Source: Nymphaea colorata
Taxonomy: Eukaryota > Streptophyta > Magnoliopsida > Nymphaeales > Nymphaeaceae
DNA length: 64,000 nt
Direction of reading: 5' to 3'
Assembly: GCF_008831285.2 (NCBI RefSeq)
Contig: NC_045146.1
Span: forward strand, 21,901,289 to 21,965,288
Shown here: positions 11,668 through 25,009 of the stretch, in pieces
Numbering within the stretch: the stretch's first letter is position 1
How the letters are laid out: the number at the start of each line of letters is the position of its first letter
Position numbers and translations under genes: made by a program
Notes under the pieces: model-generated
What the model saw: the letters and a program-made list of their open reading frames with translations, nothing else
What the model was told of the DNA's origin: nothing
Databases searched by the model: none

Positions 11668-14600
11668 TCTGGTTATCTTTCTCTTTTTTCTTCAGAACGC
11701 AGGGAGAGTTTTGCAGGCGGAGGAGGGCCGCTTCGATCGGACAACCATATGTAAAGCCTGCGGCGTCAGATAACCGGTACCCCATACTTGGACCCCACGT
11801 GAGGTCTGGAATGGAAGGAGAATCCTTTCTTAGATAAAGAGTTTCTTATTCTCCAGAACCTTCCTCCCTGGTCAATCAAACAGGTGAGAATTTTTCATGA
11901 ATCGGAAGTTTTCTGAGGTTGAAGCCGATGAATGTGATGCTTATGCTTCTTTTCTAAAGGTTTTTGATATCATCAGCAACCCATGTTCACAATGTTGATC
12001 CAAACTAAAGCAGATATCTATCCCTCACAAAGCTTTTTTTTTTCAGTTTTCACCATTTGAATGATTATTCAACGAACAGAATTTGAATATTTTAGAAAAA
12101 ACGAGGCTTACTTTTTGGTGAACCAACGAATAATGTGCTCCAGGTTTAAGCATTTTGACTCGACAACTTGTTCTCTTAAACTATTGCCAAATTCGGGGAT
12201 ACAGACTACGGCGTCTTCCTCGCTTCACTGGAACGCATTTGAGATAAAACGCAGCTTACCCAGAGCCAACTACTGCCCGCCAGGCCAAAAGGTTGCCGGA
12301 TTATGGTCGTACTTACCATGCATTTGCATTTGATAAGGAGAGCTCACACTCCTTTTTTTTTCCTTTTCCTGCAAATGGGCGATACAACAATTGTACAGGG
12401 AAAATAGAGAGGCAAACGGAAAATGGAAATGAGAGAGAGTAGCATCAGAGATGGTCGGTCTATTCCGTTTGTACACGGGAACAGGAGCCAAACACGCATT
12501 AAATGAGCTCCGTCCCCCATGTCCTCATTCCCTTATGCACGAGTTGGTTCTGAGAAGCAAACGCTTCTGTTTCTTCTTCGTGTGAAGTTGAGCGGTGCAC
12601 GTTCGCACCTGCAAGCAGACCCTTTTGTAGCTTCCGACAGTCCGACTCCCTGCAGCCTGCCCCTTTGTGCACCTCTCCTGTCCCGGTCTCGTGGATGATA
12701 TAGGCCCGGCTTCCAACACCACGGCTGCCCGGTATGAAAGTCAAAGACCAACGTGTTCCCTCGATGGTATGAATTAATTTTAGAATAGTCGATGCAAGTT
12801 ACATTTTTTACTTTGAAGCTCTTTTTTTATTTGACCTTCTTGGGCCATGTAAGCGAAATTGAGACTCAAAAATTCAAGAAAGTTATACGGTGAAACAAAC
12901 ATGATTAATCTCAATTTTTTTTTGTTCAGTCTTATTTTTGATTCAGCATTAGAGTTCTAGTTAGATAAGTGGAACTTTTGAGATAAAAAAGCGCGAGCAT
13001 TAGAGTTTCACCTAAACAAATGCATCAAAAGTTTCAAGTCATCACATCTACCAAAACTTGAAGACTTTTGTTTTCGACATTTTAATGCTGGACATTTAAA
13101 TACCAAGTATTCATACGTGGCCTTAATATAACGTTTGAAGTGGGTGCATTATGTTGCTTATATTTGACATAAATAAGTATACAACTAACGCCATTGCTGT
13201 GATAAGGTTGGTTTAAATTGAGTGCTAAGGGTAGGTGTGGCTCGTTTACGTGAGTGAGGAAGACCCACCACCTTGCAAACCTTTTCTTTCTTAGAATTTC
13301 TTGGCAACAGCCCAAGTTTCTTAACTATCAAAGCGGAACACACCTTTAGCACCTCTTAACCCAGGTTAAGAAGTCGGTCTGGTGCATAACATTGTCTTAA
13401 TCGAGAATAAACTGAAAGGTTTTTCAACTTAAAAGAAGTTTTTCGAAAGAGTACCAATTCTCACGGAATAAGATGGGCTTAGAAAGGGGGTTGAAACTTT
13501 CTTGTGTTAAGGCCGAAAGGGTGAGTCATTGTCTCCTTTTGTTCTTCCTAGTGCTAGAGCGGATAAAGATTAGTTTGCTCGGCCAAAAGGAGGAAAGGGG
13601 AAACAGAGACAAATGGTACTTTGGTAGCGTTATTGGACAATGATTGAAAAGCTCTTTTGGATGCCATCTGAGAATCCGGATGTGCGTCCCATACTTCTTA
13701 GAATCCTCTTTACTAACTCGCTCCTAAATGTCGCTAATCATCTTCCAATCATAATCAATAACTTTTAAGATATATATATATATATATATAAAGAGAGAGA
13801 GAGAGAGAGAGAGGAACTGGTTAATCATCTTCCACTAGGCTATTATTTTACTTCAAAGCATCCAGCTAAAAGTGATAACATATGGCTACTAGTACTCATC
13901 CAATACCATGCACTTTTAGTGCTAAAAAAGGGTTCTTTACTAATGTATGCACCAGAATTTGAATGGTTTTGTTGATTTTTTTAAGGAGGAATGATGGAGA
14001 ACATTTTAATCCTCAACTTCTTGGTGTGCCTGTATACGATTAAGGTTGAACTAACAAGGTCACCTTAAAAGTGACATGACTTTTGATTCAAAAAATAATC
14101 GCCTTTTCATCCCAATATACGCCACTGTTTAATTTATTGAAAGCTACTTTTGTATATTATAGGGCGCGAACCATCCACATAAAAGCTTAAACTAATCAAA
14201 AATGCAAATTCTTTGCCTTTTTTCAGCTTTGTTTATTTTGCATTTACAGTTTACGCATCCTGATTTAAGTTTTGTATTTAAAGTCGGAACATCTTGGTGG
14301 ATATATACTTTAATGGTTATTTCCATCTCGATAGGCTTCGTCCCACACGGGAGTGGTCTTCATGGCTAAGATTTATACCACCAAGTAAGATTATCTTTGG
14401 AGTTTGGCCTTCTAATTTTAATCTAATCTTGGTAGTGCGATAGATGTTTTATAAAGTGACAGCACATTTTATAGAAGAACAAACAACGTACTTTAGGTGG
14501 ACTGACCGTGGTCGGAGTCCATTGCTGGAAACCTTTCAAATCATATTTATATACAAAAGATGGCAAATTTGATCGCTTTACATGACAAAGCATGATTGAA

Positions 14601-15795
14601 AGGCTGAGTCTTGTCAAATCAAGACGCAGATCACATGAATGCTGTTTGTTTTAATTAGAACAACTGGTCTTTCGAGAAAGCTATTACTGGATCCAACTAA
14701 AGGAGAGGGTTGATTGGGAGTTTGGCATTTCTTCACAAAGAAAAGAAAGGGGGCCGTCTTCTTTTCCTTGCACACCAAGGCGTGCTTCCAAGACCTATCA
14801 TGTGCCTTCGATTTAATGACCCGTTCCACATTATCCCTTTCTGCTCTCCCCATAAAGTCACTTGTTCTTTTAATAATGAAGATCATGTGCATGGTTAGGA
14901 GAGGGAAAGCGCTTGCACTCTGATTCTCAGCCAGTCGCATACTGTTTTCGCCCAAACAGCAATGAAATATGACTGATCAAGTTCACTATCAATAGTATAA
15001 AGGCCAGTCTTTCCATTAGAACAGTTTTTTTGTTTTCTAAAAGGAATCGCGATAGCCCAACTGGTAAGAACCTCTTCCCTTACTATAAGACAGATGATGC
15101 AAGCGTTAACTGGAACGATTGGGCATAAAGAGTGTCTAGGTGGCTTTCCAATTCCGCAGAACACTAACACATCAGGGGCAACCAAAGCAATCCGCTTAAT
15201 CAAATTGGACGGCATCAGACCAGACCGTGACAGTCGCAAGCAATTGAATGAGAGGGAACAAAAAAGACGTTCTTTTGACCCCACAATCTGCTCGATGAAG
15301 TTACCCGGACTCATGAAAAATTATGGCAAGGAAAGCACACCGTCCCTTGACCTTCTAACCTCCAACAACCTGAAGGTCGCAAGACCAAGCCTAACCAGGC
15401 CGACAGAGTTCTGGTCATCCTTTTTCTGACGATAATCAGCAGGACTTGAGAAACACATAGTTGCAGCAAACAGTAATACAAAATTTCAACATCTTGCAAA
15501 TATCATCTCAATAATGCCGAAACAAGGCGCTCAGATCCATTTTGACTCATCCAATATAAAAGATATTTAAGCTACTCACATAATCCACCATACAAAGAAA
15601 AATCACTTGAAAGAAGGATAGCAAAGCAAACAATTGACCTACTGTGTAAGAAAGAGAGAAGTGTAAGAAAGAGAGAAGGGGCTGGAGACAAAAAAAGGAA
15701 AGAAAAGGGAAAAACTAGACAGCGACTTCTACTAGTCACTGGTCGATATTTTCTTTGCACACCAACATAATTAAACAGCAGAAACAGCCCAACAC
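11668..15795. other. Intergenic region between the SDR and RPL10A genes
   Basis: About 4.1 kb without a supported gene. The first few hundred bases should hold the SDR promoter. A (TA)n(GA)n microsatellite lies near 13770-13813. The stretch 14900-15430 has balanced composition and long open frames on both strands, which suggests decayed coding DNA, but I recognise no family. The end before 15796 should be the RPL10A 3' UTR. Confidence 0.5.
13770..13813. repeat. (TA)n(GA)n compound microsatellite
   Basis: About ten TA repeats run directly into about ten GA repeats. Confidence 0.9.
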
Positions 15796-18457
15796 TCAGA
15801 ATACTCTGATCGCCCTCCCCATGGTACTCTTCAGGTACAAGCACCTCACCTGATTGGCCAGAAAAAGGAATATAGTTTAGTTCCTGTGAAAAATAAAGGA
15901 TCCTAGAAGCAGCTTTAGCAAAAAGGATCAGCACTATTTAGTGGGGCAGACAAGGAAAGTACATGAGAGAGAACAGTGCATGCATTAGTTAATATGATCA
16001 TCAATTTCTAGATCTTGTGAATGGCCAAAGAAAGGATGCAATTCACGACTGCAATTTGTAAGTACTAACAGTGTTGAATAGAAAAATGACAGCAATAAGA
16101 CATCCACAAATGATGCAACAATGATGACAGAGTTAATTCATAGGACTGCAGAAAAGCTGAAGCAATGTCAACATTTTGGTGCATTAATGAACACTTTTAG
16201 TTTATAATGTGTAAAGACAACACAACAAACAAGAGTGAAAAAACAAAAGAAAAACAAATATACCATAGCCTTACATTTTGCCAGTTCTTCTTCAACAATG
16301 AAACAAGAAAGTTGACGCTAAGCTGTACATTCTGGAAGATCTGCTTCTCCTCCATGGAACAATTCCCGACAGCAACTCCCATGCACAGCACCTTCTTAAG
16401 CTGGAATTTAACCATTGCTTTGGTTTCATTTACTTTTGACTCAAGTGACTCCTGGTGCGAAACAAGAGTTGGAAACTTCCCAGCCTTGTTAAGACCTGGA
16501 CCAAGGAGCCTGGGTATCTGTTTAATGATGGCTTCTGATGCAAGAAAAGCATGAAACTTTTTCGCGAGCTTTTTCACCAACTTCTTGTTCTTGTTCATCT
16601 TCTTCAAACCTTCAACATCCATGTACTCCAACCCTATCTTCTCTGCCTGAACAAAATCGCGTACTACAAACATATAAGCAGATTTGACTAAATGTCTACA
16701 ATAATGTGCAATATACCAAGTCCATATTATCAAAAACAAGTTTAGTTAAAAAGACATACTAGAAGATCATCATTCAGTGTACCTCCTCAACATGCTGAGC
16801 ATCACCAAGCATGCAAACTTTCATTTTTGGGCGAGGAATATGAGGTAGCTTAACGGAGCCACTGAAACGTTTGTCCTTCTGTGGATCATAATTTTTCAAA
16901 CCAATCTGAAGTTCAATTGTTTCAGTAAACTTGCGTTTCTTATCTCTTGATTCACCAACCACCTGGGTAATAGCTTCTCTTAATGCATCACTCTGGAGCT
17001 TGCTGCAAATTATTAAATCAAGAAGACAAATTATACACCTTATGTTTACTATGCTTTGTCCACTTAACAATTTAGGAAATTCAGAATATACAAAGATAGC
17101 CTACTAAAACCAAGAAAGCATCATATACTTGAAGGATAAAGGTGGAGGCATGCAAGGATGCCAAGCAAGCAATCACGGATGAAGTATGGTAGCCATCCAA
17201 AAAATTTACCAGAGGTTCAATGCATATGATGCGACAGCGGATGTATGTGTAAGAACAATACACCAATTCATATGATGATGTAAATCTAAATTTCAAGCAT
17301 GGATTCTATGGGCCTCACGATACTGAGGCATATTCAACTGGCTGGCAGTTGTATTCTGACTTGCAGATCTCCAGTAATTAGATCCTATAATGGCATGTGC
17401 ACACTTACCTGGGATTAGAAAAAGGAAAAAAAAAAAAATACCAAGAGCACTATTCAAACGGGATAATTACCAATATTATTCTTAGCCAATTTCATGTAAT
17501 GTTACTTAAAAGTGATTTCTTTTTGTGAGAAACTTTATGACACTTCAGACTTTCTGAAAATTGTAAATGTAAAAAATAATACCAAAATTAAATAACACGC
17601 TTCTTAGCATCTGTCTTGCAGAATACAAAGAACCAGTCCACCGTTCTAAAGTGTTAAACAAAAAGCACCAAGAATAGAAAGCACACAATTAAATGCTTTG
17701 GAAAAAACCCACTGCGAAAGTCATTATGTTATTGAAAGAATATTATGATGTTCTTACGAAATTAATATCTCAACAATAACAACCTGAGGCAGCTCAAAAA
17801 TGCTATCGTCTTGGTGAACAGCCAGGGATAGCATCCCACCAGAGGTAGTTCATACATGAGCATAAATATCAACGTGAGTCAGCATAACGTTCATTAGAAA
17901 ACAAAAAACCGACAAGCACATAAGCTACATTCATGGTTAAAACTCATTTGCCAATGACCTAAGATCCTAAACCATAGTTGCACACGAATTGTTAAGGAAA
18001 TCATGATATGCTGTAACAAGTTTCAAAGGTGAGCGCATCGCTTCTCCAATTAACCGTGAACGTGCACTAACAAGGATAACAAAAAAAAAAAGATATTGCC
18101 CTGAACTGGGTGACATAGGGATGCTATCATTAAAATTTTGGAAAGGTCAAAACGCCCGTCTCAATAGATTTCACGGCAACTAAACTTCTCCCACCCGATC
18201 CAGAGAAAACAAACATTTATCATACCATACCAATATTATCCTCACAATACTAGTGCAATTCAACAAAGTACTTGATCCATATGTTAGAGGTTCATTCACC
18301 ACTTGGGCACTTGACAGTGCTGTTGATTAATAGGTGATAAGATCTTCAAAAACATACGCAAGATCCAAAAGCATTTCCAGGTGAAAATAACGCGTACAAA
18401 CGCAAGCAAACACCTGTAACGACGAAAAAGTGGAGAAAGGAAATCAGAATACCTCAT
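15796..18457 (-). CDS. RPL10A: Large-subunit ribosomal protein L10a (uL1), 4 exons, 216 aa
   Basis: Exons: 18457-18453, 17002-16783, 16646-16275, 15849-15796; 651 nt. The product has the standard eukaryotic L10a length of 216 residues and runs from [18 protein letters not shown] through the [20 protein letters not shown] block to TMGRAIRVF. It is the uL1 protein of the ribosomal L1 stalk, which helps release deacylated tRNA from the E site. The first coding exon holds only five coding bases (ATGAG) before a 1.45-kb intron, a pattern often seen in plant ribosomal protein genes, where such an intron can boost expression. The usual plant ending is close to MGPPQRIF or MGKPYRVF, so GRAIRVF is a mild variant. 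Upstream promoter boxes are listed separately. Confidence 0.97.
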
Positions 18458-18517
18458 CTTGGCGGCTTCAGCACAATAATCCTTAGTTCAGTCCCTGATC
18501 AAACGGGAAGGAAAGAC

Positions 18518-18649
18518 AGCCCAGCAACAACGGAGCAGAGGGCGAGAAAAAAGAGAGAACGCAGCCGCAATCCCGCCACCCTTTCTAGCGCCAAAACCCT
18601 AAAGAGTGGACGGGAGACGGAGAGAAGAAAGCCGCACCCATATACTCCA
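18518..18649 (-). promoter_or_regulatory. RPL10A core promoter region: TATA-like box, telo box, site II
   Basis: On the minus strand, reading toward the gene, there is a TATATGGG box near 18643, TTAGGGTTT (telo box) at 18602-18594 and TGGGCT (site II element) at 18523-18518. Telo boxes paired with site II elements are a known signature of plant ribosomal protein and other growth-linked promoters. The start of transcription is inferred to lie near 18610; the two boxes then fall just downstream of it. Confidence 0.6.
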
Positions 18650-19974
18650 CATGAGTTCGTCATCTAGACCGTACAGTTCCAAAGATTGGTGGGACCAATA
18701 ATTATGATGCGCAAGAAGGAGAGAAATCTGATCCGTTGGATTTTGTCATCGGACGGTTGATCTTCGTCTTCTTGTCCATAAAACGGCTCGGACCATGTAA
18801 AGGTTCGACCCGTAGCTGACCATGGAGCTTTTGAATTCAATTCAGATCTAGATCCGGGTCCATCTGCACCCAAGCAAAATTGGACTCAAACGTTGTCAAT
18901 GTCTGTCTCCTTTCGGCAGGAAAACAAAACGATTCCCGGCCATACGGATCTGCAGTTTTTATTTATGAAATAGTTTAAAACATTTGTGTTAATTTTTTTT
19001 TTCAAAGGAAAATGGGTAGTGGCAGATACTCCAAATTATCCAATAACCTCAAACGATTTTCGATAAGAAAATATAAAGGAAAGGCCACGCTTATGGATTG
19101 AGCTGTTTATAGTACATTTTTCTGATTATAGTACACTTTTTAACTCAAGTATTTGCATTTTAAAAGAGTAATACCCATGAAAATCAAATCAAATCAAGAA
19201 CATTAAGATGTCCTTGGAATCATAATAATTCTGCTTTTAGTGAAAAAGAAACTTGTGATATTAAGATTTAGATTAATTTAGAAACTTTGCAAAGATGCAA
19301 ACGTTGTCGTTTACCTGACAGTATAAAAATTGAAAGCCACTTCCTTGACCGGAGCCGGTGCGCCAAAAGCCGTTCCTACCGCGAGTGACTAGAGCCGATG
19401 AGCCAAACCCGTTTGGAGCTCTAAGTTGAATTGGGCGCAATCAACTGAGGGTGCGAGTTGTTCGGCCAAGGCAACGATGGTGGTTGGCGCGCAGGTGCTG
19501 CCTGCGGTGGAGCTGAGAGTCGAGGAACCATGCCATGTGCTCGAGTATCGATCCAAATCGTGGCTTCCAGAGAGAAGAACAACAACAAGAGAAGGATGTG
19601 GTGTTCCGGACATCATTGTCGGGAGCCCGACCTCGCCTGTGCTTTGCGACAAGATTAATCATCGCCGACCAGTGATATCACCTCTGACTAATGGAATTGC
19701 AAATCTGGTCCCCAACTGTGATATCACGTACAGAGTGTCGCATGCGAAGTCTTCCCCGCGTTGTCCTATAAGAGCTATCAGGCGCTCTCAGGGATGTCGC
19801 GGTCGGACGTATGAAGTGGGAAGTCTCTCCATCTCTCAACCCCTTCACCACGCCAAAGAAGAGAATCTTGAGGCATAAGTTTCCATCGTCTTCTCCCTTC
19901 TTCAGGTTTCCCTTCTCCCCCCCAATTACGGAGAGAAATTCATAAAAGAAGAAGAAACTCGGAGAGGTTTACGG
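18650..19974. other. Divergent intergenic region between RPL10A and the PP1 inhibitor gene
   Basis: About 1.3 kb shared between two divergent genes. The part 19380-19900 is GC-richer and keeps a 150-codon open frame on the plus strand, but the translation has no recognisable domain and looks like low-information sequence. The stretch next to 19975 (purine-rich, then CT-rich after the ATG) is the likely 5' UTR of the inhibitor gene. Confidence 0.5.
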
Positions 19975-20006
19975 ATGAAGAAGAGCCGTGGGTCAAGGGT
20001 CAGGTG

Positions 20007-20042
<36 letters not shown>

Positions 20043-23000
20043 ACTTGCGTCGCGCGTGTGTAAAAAGGGTGCCGCTCCTGTTGTTGAAATACTGTCTGTG
20101 TTTTTTTTTTTTTTTGGCGTGATTAATTGGCCTTGTGATGCTGGAAAAGGGAAAACACAATCTGTTTTTGTGTTGTTTCTGGCATCCGCTTATCAATGTG
20201 GTCGCTTTAATGTTGTATACTCATAGGGTGGTACACCAAAAGGAGAATTAGGTTCTCAATACCCTAGCCTCTTGCGGAGGATATATTGTTTTATGCGTGT
20301 CATTTTCTTGTCTTACTTCTTTTTCCTTGGGCTGATTTTTATAATTTGGACAGTCCCCGTGTTAATTTGTTGATTGCAGTTTGGGTAGCTTTGAAGAGTT
20401 GTATGCTCCTAGTATAATACTGGCTTTGGACTATTTTTGGAAGAGAAAGAAAGAAGCAGTGCACGTGGACAAGATAAAAAACTGAATCTTGGACGATGAT
20501 TGCTTGGGATTGAATTTGTCTATAGACTATATAGGTAGTGCTTCTAAAAAAAAAAATTGTGGCAGTTACAATTCAAGAAGGAGGTGGCAAGTCTAAACTG
20601 CAAGCAAAATCCTTTAGTTAGTCTCAATTTCTTTATGTGGCATAAGACTATATGGCTGTTTGAAATTTGAATGCGCTCGTTTGCAGAAAATAGCTGGGTT
20701 GATATGGGTACGTTCAGTTCAATACTCATAGATGCATTTGTTGGCCTTCGTATGGATAAGCGGATCCATTGAACTGTATGCTGGAGTTGGTTAGCGTCCA
20801 TGGCTAGTTGTGAGAATTTTCTATTGTAGGGGAAGTGTGACGAAGGAATCATAATCTGCAAAGAAAGTTGTCTTGTGGCCATTCACAGTTCAATGTACTA
20901 TTCTTTTGGTTTTCCCTTTGTTGTCATTATGATTTCAATGGTGCTGCCTCCGTTTTCCTTCCACTTTTTTATGTCCATGTCTTCGTCAGATTGCTAAATT
21001 TCATTTGGTGCCAGGGGTCGTGTGGTGTGGGATGAGGGTAACTTAATAGAAATAGAATCCAACAAACCAATAAGGCAAAAAATTGATGAGCCCAAGACTC
21101 CATACCATCCCATGGTTGATGATGGTGAGTAAGTTATAGATATCTTTTCCCGAATGTCCTGTTTACATTACCTTAATGCATAAGGTCCTGAAGAAAGCTA
21201 ACAATTAGAGTAAACTTCTGCAGGTTCTGTGTCACCAATACATGGTGGCGAGGAAAGAATAGGTTGCCCTATTCAGGTGGATGCAATTTGGTCTGCTTTC
21301 AGTGATGTTGCTTCCTCAAGTACTCACCAGTCTAGGAAAGTTGGGGGTTGGACATCCTCTGAGGATGAGTCAGATGCCATGGAGCAAGATGATGAAGGTT
21401 GTTCTCTCAATTACAGTTCATGAACCAAAGTTCACTGCTTAATGCTCTACCTTGTTGCTTTTAGTTCTACAAAGCAAACATTCACAATCTAGAATTGCTA
21501 AGATGCAGCTTACAATGGACACTCTCAAGTGCTTGTTATTTCAGTATGTAGGGATTTAACTTCAGAACTAGGAGTAGATTTCCATGATTTAATATCCTGG
21601 GCTAATTCTTAATGCTTCGAACTTGGAAATTCTTTGTGAAGGGCTCTTTATGGCTTCTCTTGTTCTTGAGACTTCAGCAGAATATAGGAGGCATTGGGTA
21701 TTAAAAAATTCAAATAGTTTTGTACCTTTCTGAAGCTTTTCCTTACTCTGCTGAATCAGAATCACCATCCTCCATCACAGAGAATTAAAGAACACAAATT
21801 TTAAACCTTGGTTTGTTTTTTTCCAACTTATTTAGACTGTTTGACGTTTGATGCATATATTTGATTGTGTGTTGGGGAAAGGGGGAACAGGAAATGAGAT
21901 AGAAGAAGAATGAGAAGCATAGACTTATTCCATTAAACTTTTAAGTCCAGTTATAAGGAGAAAGTATTCCTCAATCCTGGATTTACAATCTCTTTCAGGC
22001 AGCATTTGGATGACATCTTGAAAAATGGGTTATGTGAAAACCTGGTTTTGTGAAAACTAATTTTTTTTATTGAGTTTTGAAAACCTGGTTTGTGTACTAC
22101 CACAAAAACCAGGTTTTGACTTTTGAAAACCTGGTTTTTGTTTGGATGACAAAAAATTAGAAGGTGCCTTCAAAAACTGATTTCAGCTGAATGGTAGTTA
22201 ATTTACTGTTACGAAATAAACATATTTGTCTTTATATTTTTATAAGAACTGAAGTATTAATTAACATGTCATTAGTACTTGAAAGAAAGGCTCTTCAAGA
22301 CAGAGAGGAGACAATTGGATTTCTAACAAAAGAAACGAATATGATGGACAATATGAAATCAATTTCTTCTTTGTTGTAAAAGAAGCAAGTCATGAGTTTA
22401 CAATCGATTCACGAGCTCTACCTAGCGAACCTCATTCAACAGATTGCTTCAGGGTTCGTTCTTGTCGCCTACACTTGCTTATTATTTTTTCCTCACATTT
22501 TGATTTTAGGATCAAGGATCATGGATGAGAAAGCCTAGTGAAACCTGGTTGAACCGCCACTATCAACAATGTGTTTATGTTCAAGTGGGACGTCCTCTGC
22601 CCATTTCATCCAACAACAAAGAAAACTTGCAGCAACAAAACCTCGTTTTTGAGTGAGAAACCTTTTTTTCTCTCTCTTTTTTTTTTGTGGGGAGGGGGGT
22701 GGGGGGGGAGGTGGCACGCGGGGATGCGGGCTTTTCATTCACAAGGCAAAACAATGTTTTAAAAAAACCTTGTTTTAATGAAACACTGTTTTGGCGTCAC
22801 CCAAACATGCTGAAAACAATGTTTTGGAGGCAAAATGGTGTTTTACCTCTAAAACGCTGTTTTCAGCATGCAGCCAAACGACCCCTATTTAGCATTTCCC
22901 TCTTGATAGCCTGACAGGCTAATGTCAATTGTTATTTTCCAATCTTAATAGGCTTATCCATAGTATTCTCAATTGCATTGTGTTGCCTGTCAATCCTAGT

Positions 23001-25009
23001 AGCCAAAATCTGAATAGTCTTTATGAATTAGTGACTCAGCATATAGAAAACCTTCACAAATGAATTCTGAAAAGACAAAAGTTCTGAAAATGGAAATTTG
23101 AAGATCAGATTAGGGGACACATAATTGACACCTTTTACAATAACTTTTGCATAGGACTTAATTTCTTATTATCATGCTTTTCTTGTACTGTCAAAGGGAT
23201 GACTATTGTTGATTATCTCCCTCTAGCACATGTATTTTCTTCTTTGTTCTATCTGGAATAATACCACAAAGAAAGGCACTGATTTTTTTTTCTCTTATAT
23301 ACCATATTTATCTTGTGAAAGCTTTGTTTCTTTCAGTTAGTCTATTTCCATTTTCACATGCTTTTCTCTCAGCCACTTCTGGATGAAATATTTTTCTAGT
23401 TACAAAAAGAAAAATTCCTATAGTACAGTCGAGGGTGATAGCAAATCATTCTTGGACTTGGAAAATTCAGATAGTCTTCCTTTTTGTTCTAATGCTTTTT
23501 AGTTTTCCCTTTCTAAGCACTGACTAGTATCACCTAGATTTCCAGGGCCACTCTTCTATTCTTTTGCATGTCCAATATTTGCAGCATAATTTTCAATGTG
23601 TTTGATACTTTTTGCCACTTGAAAAGGTTGTTTCAGAATCATGAAGCTGGTGGAAAAAAGGAAAACATTGTCACAAGAACAAAGGATTCCGGCTGCAGAT
23701 TAAGCAAATATCGGAAAATAAAACAATATGTTGAATATTCTGGTTGATCTGCTGATTGTGAAACTAGAGCTAGCATTTTTATAAGGGGTTCTAGTAAAAT
23801 GACTTGCTCACCAGAACTGCGCTATGAACACCAGAAATCATGATTTGATGACTATTGTTGTAAGTTTGATGCCTATCATATCAGTCTCTTCATGTCTTTT
23901 GTTTCTTGTTCATGTTGGGGCAACTAAGCCTAAAAAGTTGTGTTGAATCACTAGGATGATTGACAATTGACAGGAAATGTGAGTCCTACCTGCAGGTAAA
24001 GAGGAACTAAGGGGTAGTGGACTGAGTTGTACAACTGTTGCCCTAGCTCCAGGTTACCCAGGAACCGCCATCTTACTGCCATTCTAGAGAAGATGCTTCT
24101 AAATTGGAACTTCAAAAGTGAAATTGGCCCCTAAAATAATTTGTATTTTCATTAATTATGGTTGTTTCAATAAGTTGAATTTGGCTAGTTTGAGTTTAAT
24201 AGTTCAATGCTATTTTGATCCCCACATGCAGAACACATTACGAATTATCTGTGTGAAGTTAATTTTGTCCTTTCTTCTTTCTTAACATTTTTCGAAAGGT
24301 GTCTGATTATAGCACTGAGGAGTCATTTATTTGCTTAGGCAGCAGCCAAAATATCGCTTTTAACTTTCTTAAATTGATATTTTCTGGTCTCCATATATGT
24401 CATCTCAAGTAATGCAAGCAGACATAATTCCACCGCTTTCTAAAAGATGTTATTAATCTGGATAGAACATTGATATCTTTCTCTTATTTTGTAAATTACA
24501 TATTCAGAAACTTCTCAGGGCAGATTGAATTTCAAGGAGCACAGAAGAGCACATTATGACGAGTACCGAAAGATGAAAGAACTGATGAAAAAAGGATGCC
24601 TTTTCAGTGACGAAGCTGATGATGTTGCCAAGGACAAGAAAGAAGAGAGCCCTGAGTCTTCCTTAGTCGGAGGTATGAATGCAATAGACATTGAAGGAAG
24701 TGAGGCAAAACAATCAGCCCAACCAGTCGAACTAAATAGTGGAGAGCGGTACTACAGAAGAGTAAGGTTTCTTATTGCATTTGGGGTCCTCTTTATTTTG
24801 GCTAGCTGATTACATATAGTCTGTTCTTTAATGTCCGAATGTATATATTTTCATGATAATCTTAATATTGCAGTTTTTTGGATGATGTAAAATTAACCGG
24901 TCTTCCATTCCAGGTTGATAGTCCGCTCGATTCTTGCCATAGTGGTGGCAGGCCAGAAGAAAAGGAAAAAAGTTTGTATAGAATGGAGTCTCACAAAGAC
25001 AGCATCTAG
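19975..25009 (+). CDS. Protein phosphatase 1 inhibitor-2 (I-2) family, 5 exons, 220 aa
   Basis: Exons: 19975-20003, 21015-21124, 21224-21397, 24508-24761, 24914-25009; 663 nt, all GT-AG. Inhibitor-2 is an intrinsically disordered regulator that wraps around the PP1 catalytic subunit. Seen here: [18 protein letters not shown] then [14 protein letters not shown] (about residues 30-43), where Thr38 of KTPYH corresponds to the Thr72 GSK3 site of the animal protein; an acidic serine-rich stretch ([16 protein letters not shown]); and [19 protein letters not shown] (113-131), the PP1 active-site-binding helix. Exon 1 ends at 20003, not at an earlier GT, because only that choice joins in frame. The plant I-2 proteins have about the same size (some 170-220 aa). 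The third intron is 3.1 kb and carries transposon-like repeats. The C-terminus after YYRR is less conserved and less certain. Confidence 0.9.
20005..20042. repeat. (CT)n(CTAT)n microsatellite at the start of intron 1
   Basis: A pyrimidine run of CT then CTAT repeats begins next to the first splice donor of the inhibitor-2 gene. Confidence 0.85.
22001..22887. mobile_element. MITE-like element(s) in intron 3 of the inhibitor-2 gene
   Basis: The left part opens with GGCAGCATTTGGATGAC and contains several copies, in both orientations, of AAAACCTGGTTTT-like units (22030-22140). The right part contains AAACAATGTTTT and AAACGCTGTTTT units and closes with GCATGCAGCCAAACGACCCC, whose reverse complement GGGGTCGTTTGGCTGCATGC resembles the left end. 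This looks like one or two nested non-autonomous DNA transposons of a Tourist-like type. Exact ends and target duplication are unclear. Confidence 0.45.

Noticed and set aside
15045-15085. TAGCCCAACTGGTAAGAA, similar to a tRNA/SINE A box
   Set aside because: No B box follows at the right distance and no tRNA-like fold or A-rich tail is present.
15572-15934. 120-codon minus-strand frame at the end of RPL10A
   Set aside because: The true last exon (15849-15796) uses another frame that encodes the conserved [11 protein letters not shown] ending and stops at the standard length of 216 aa.
19426-19878. 150-codon open frame upstream of the inhibitor-2 gene
   Set aside because: No recognisable domain, overlapping open frames in other phases, and a position in a divergent promoter region. 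Treated as chance or leader sequence.
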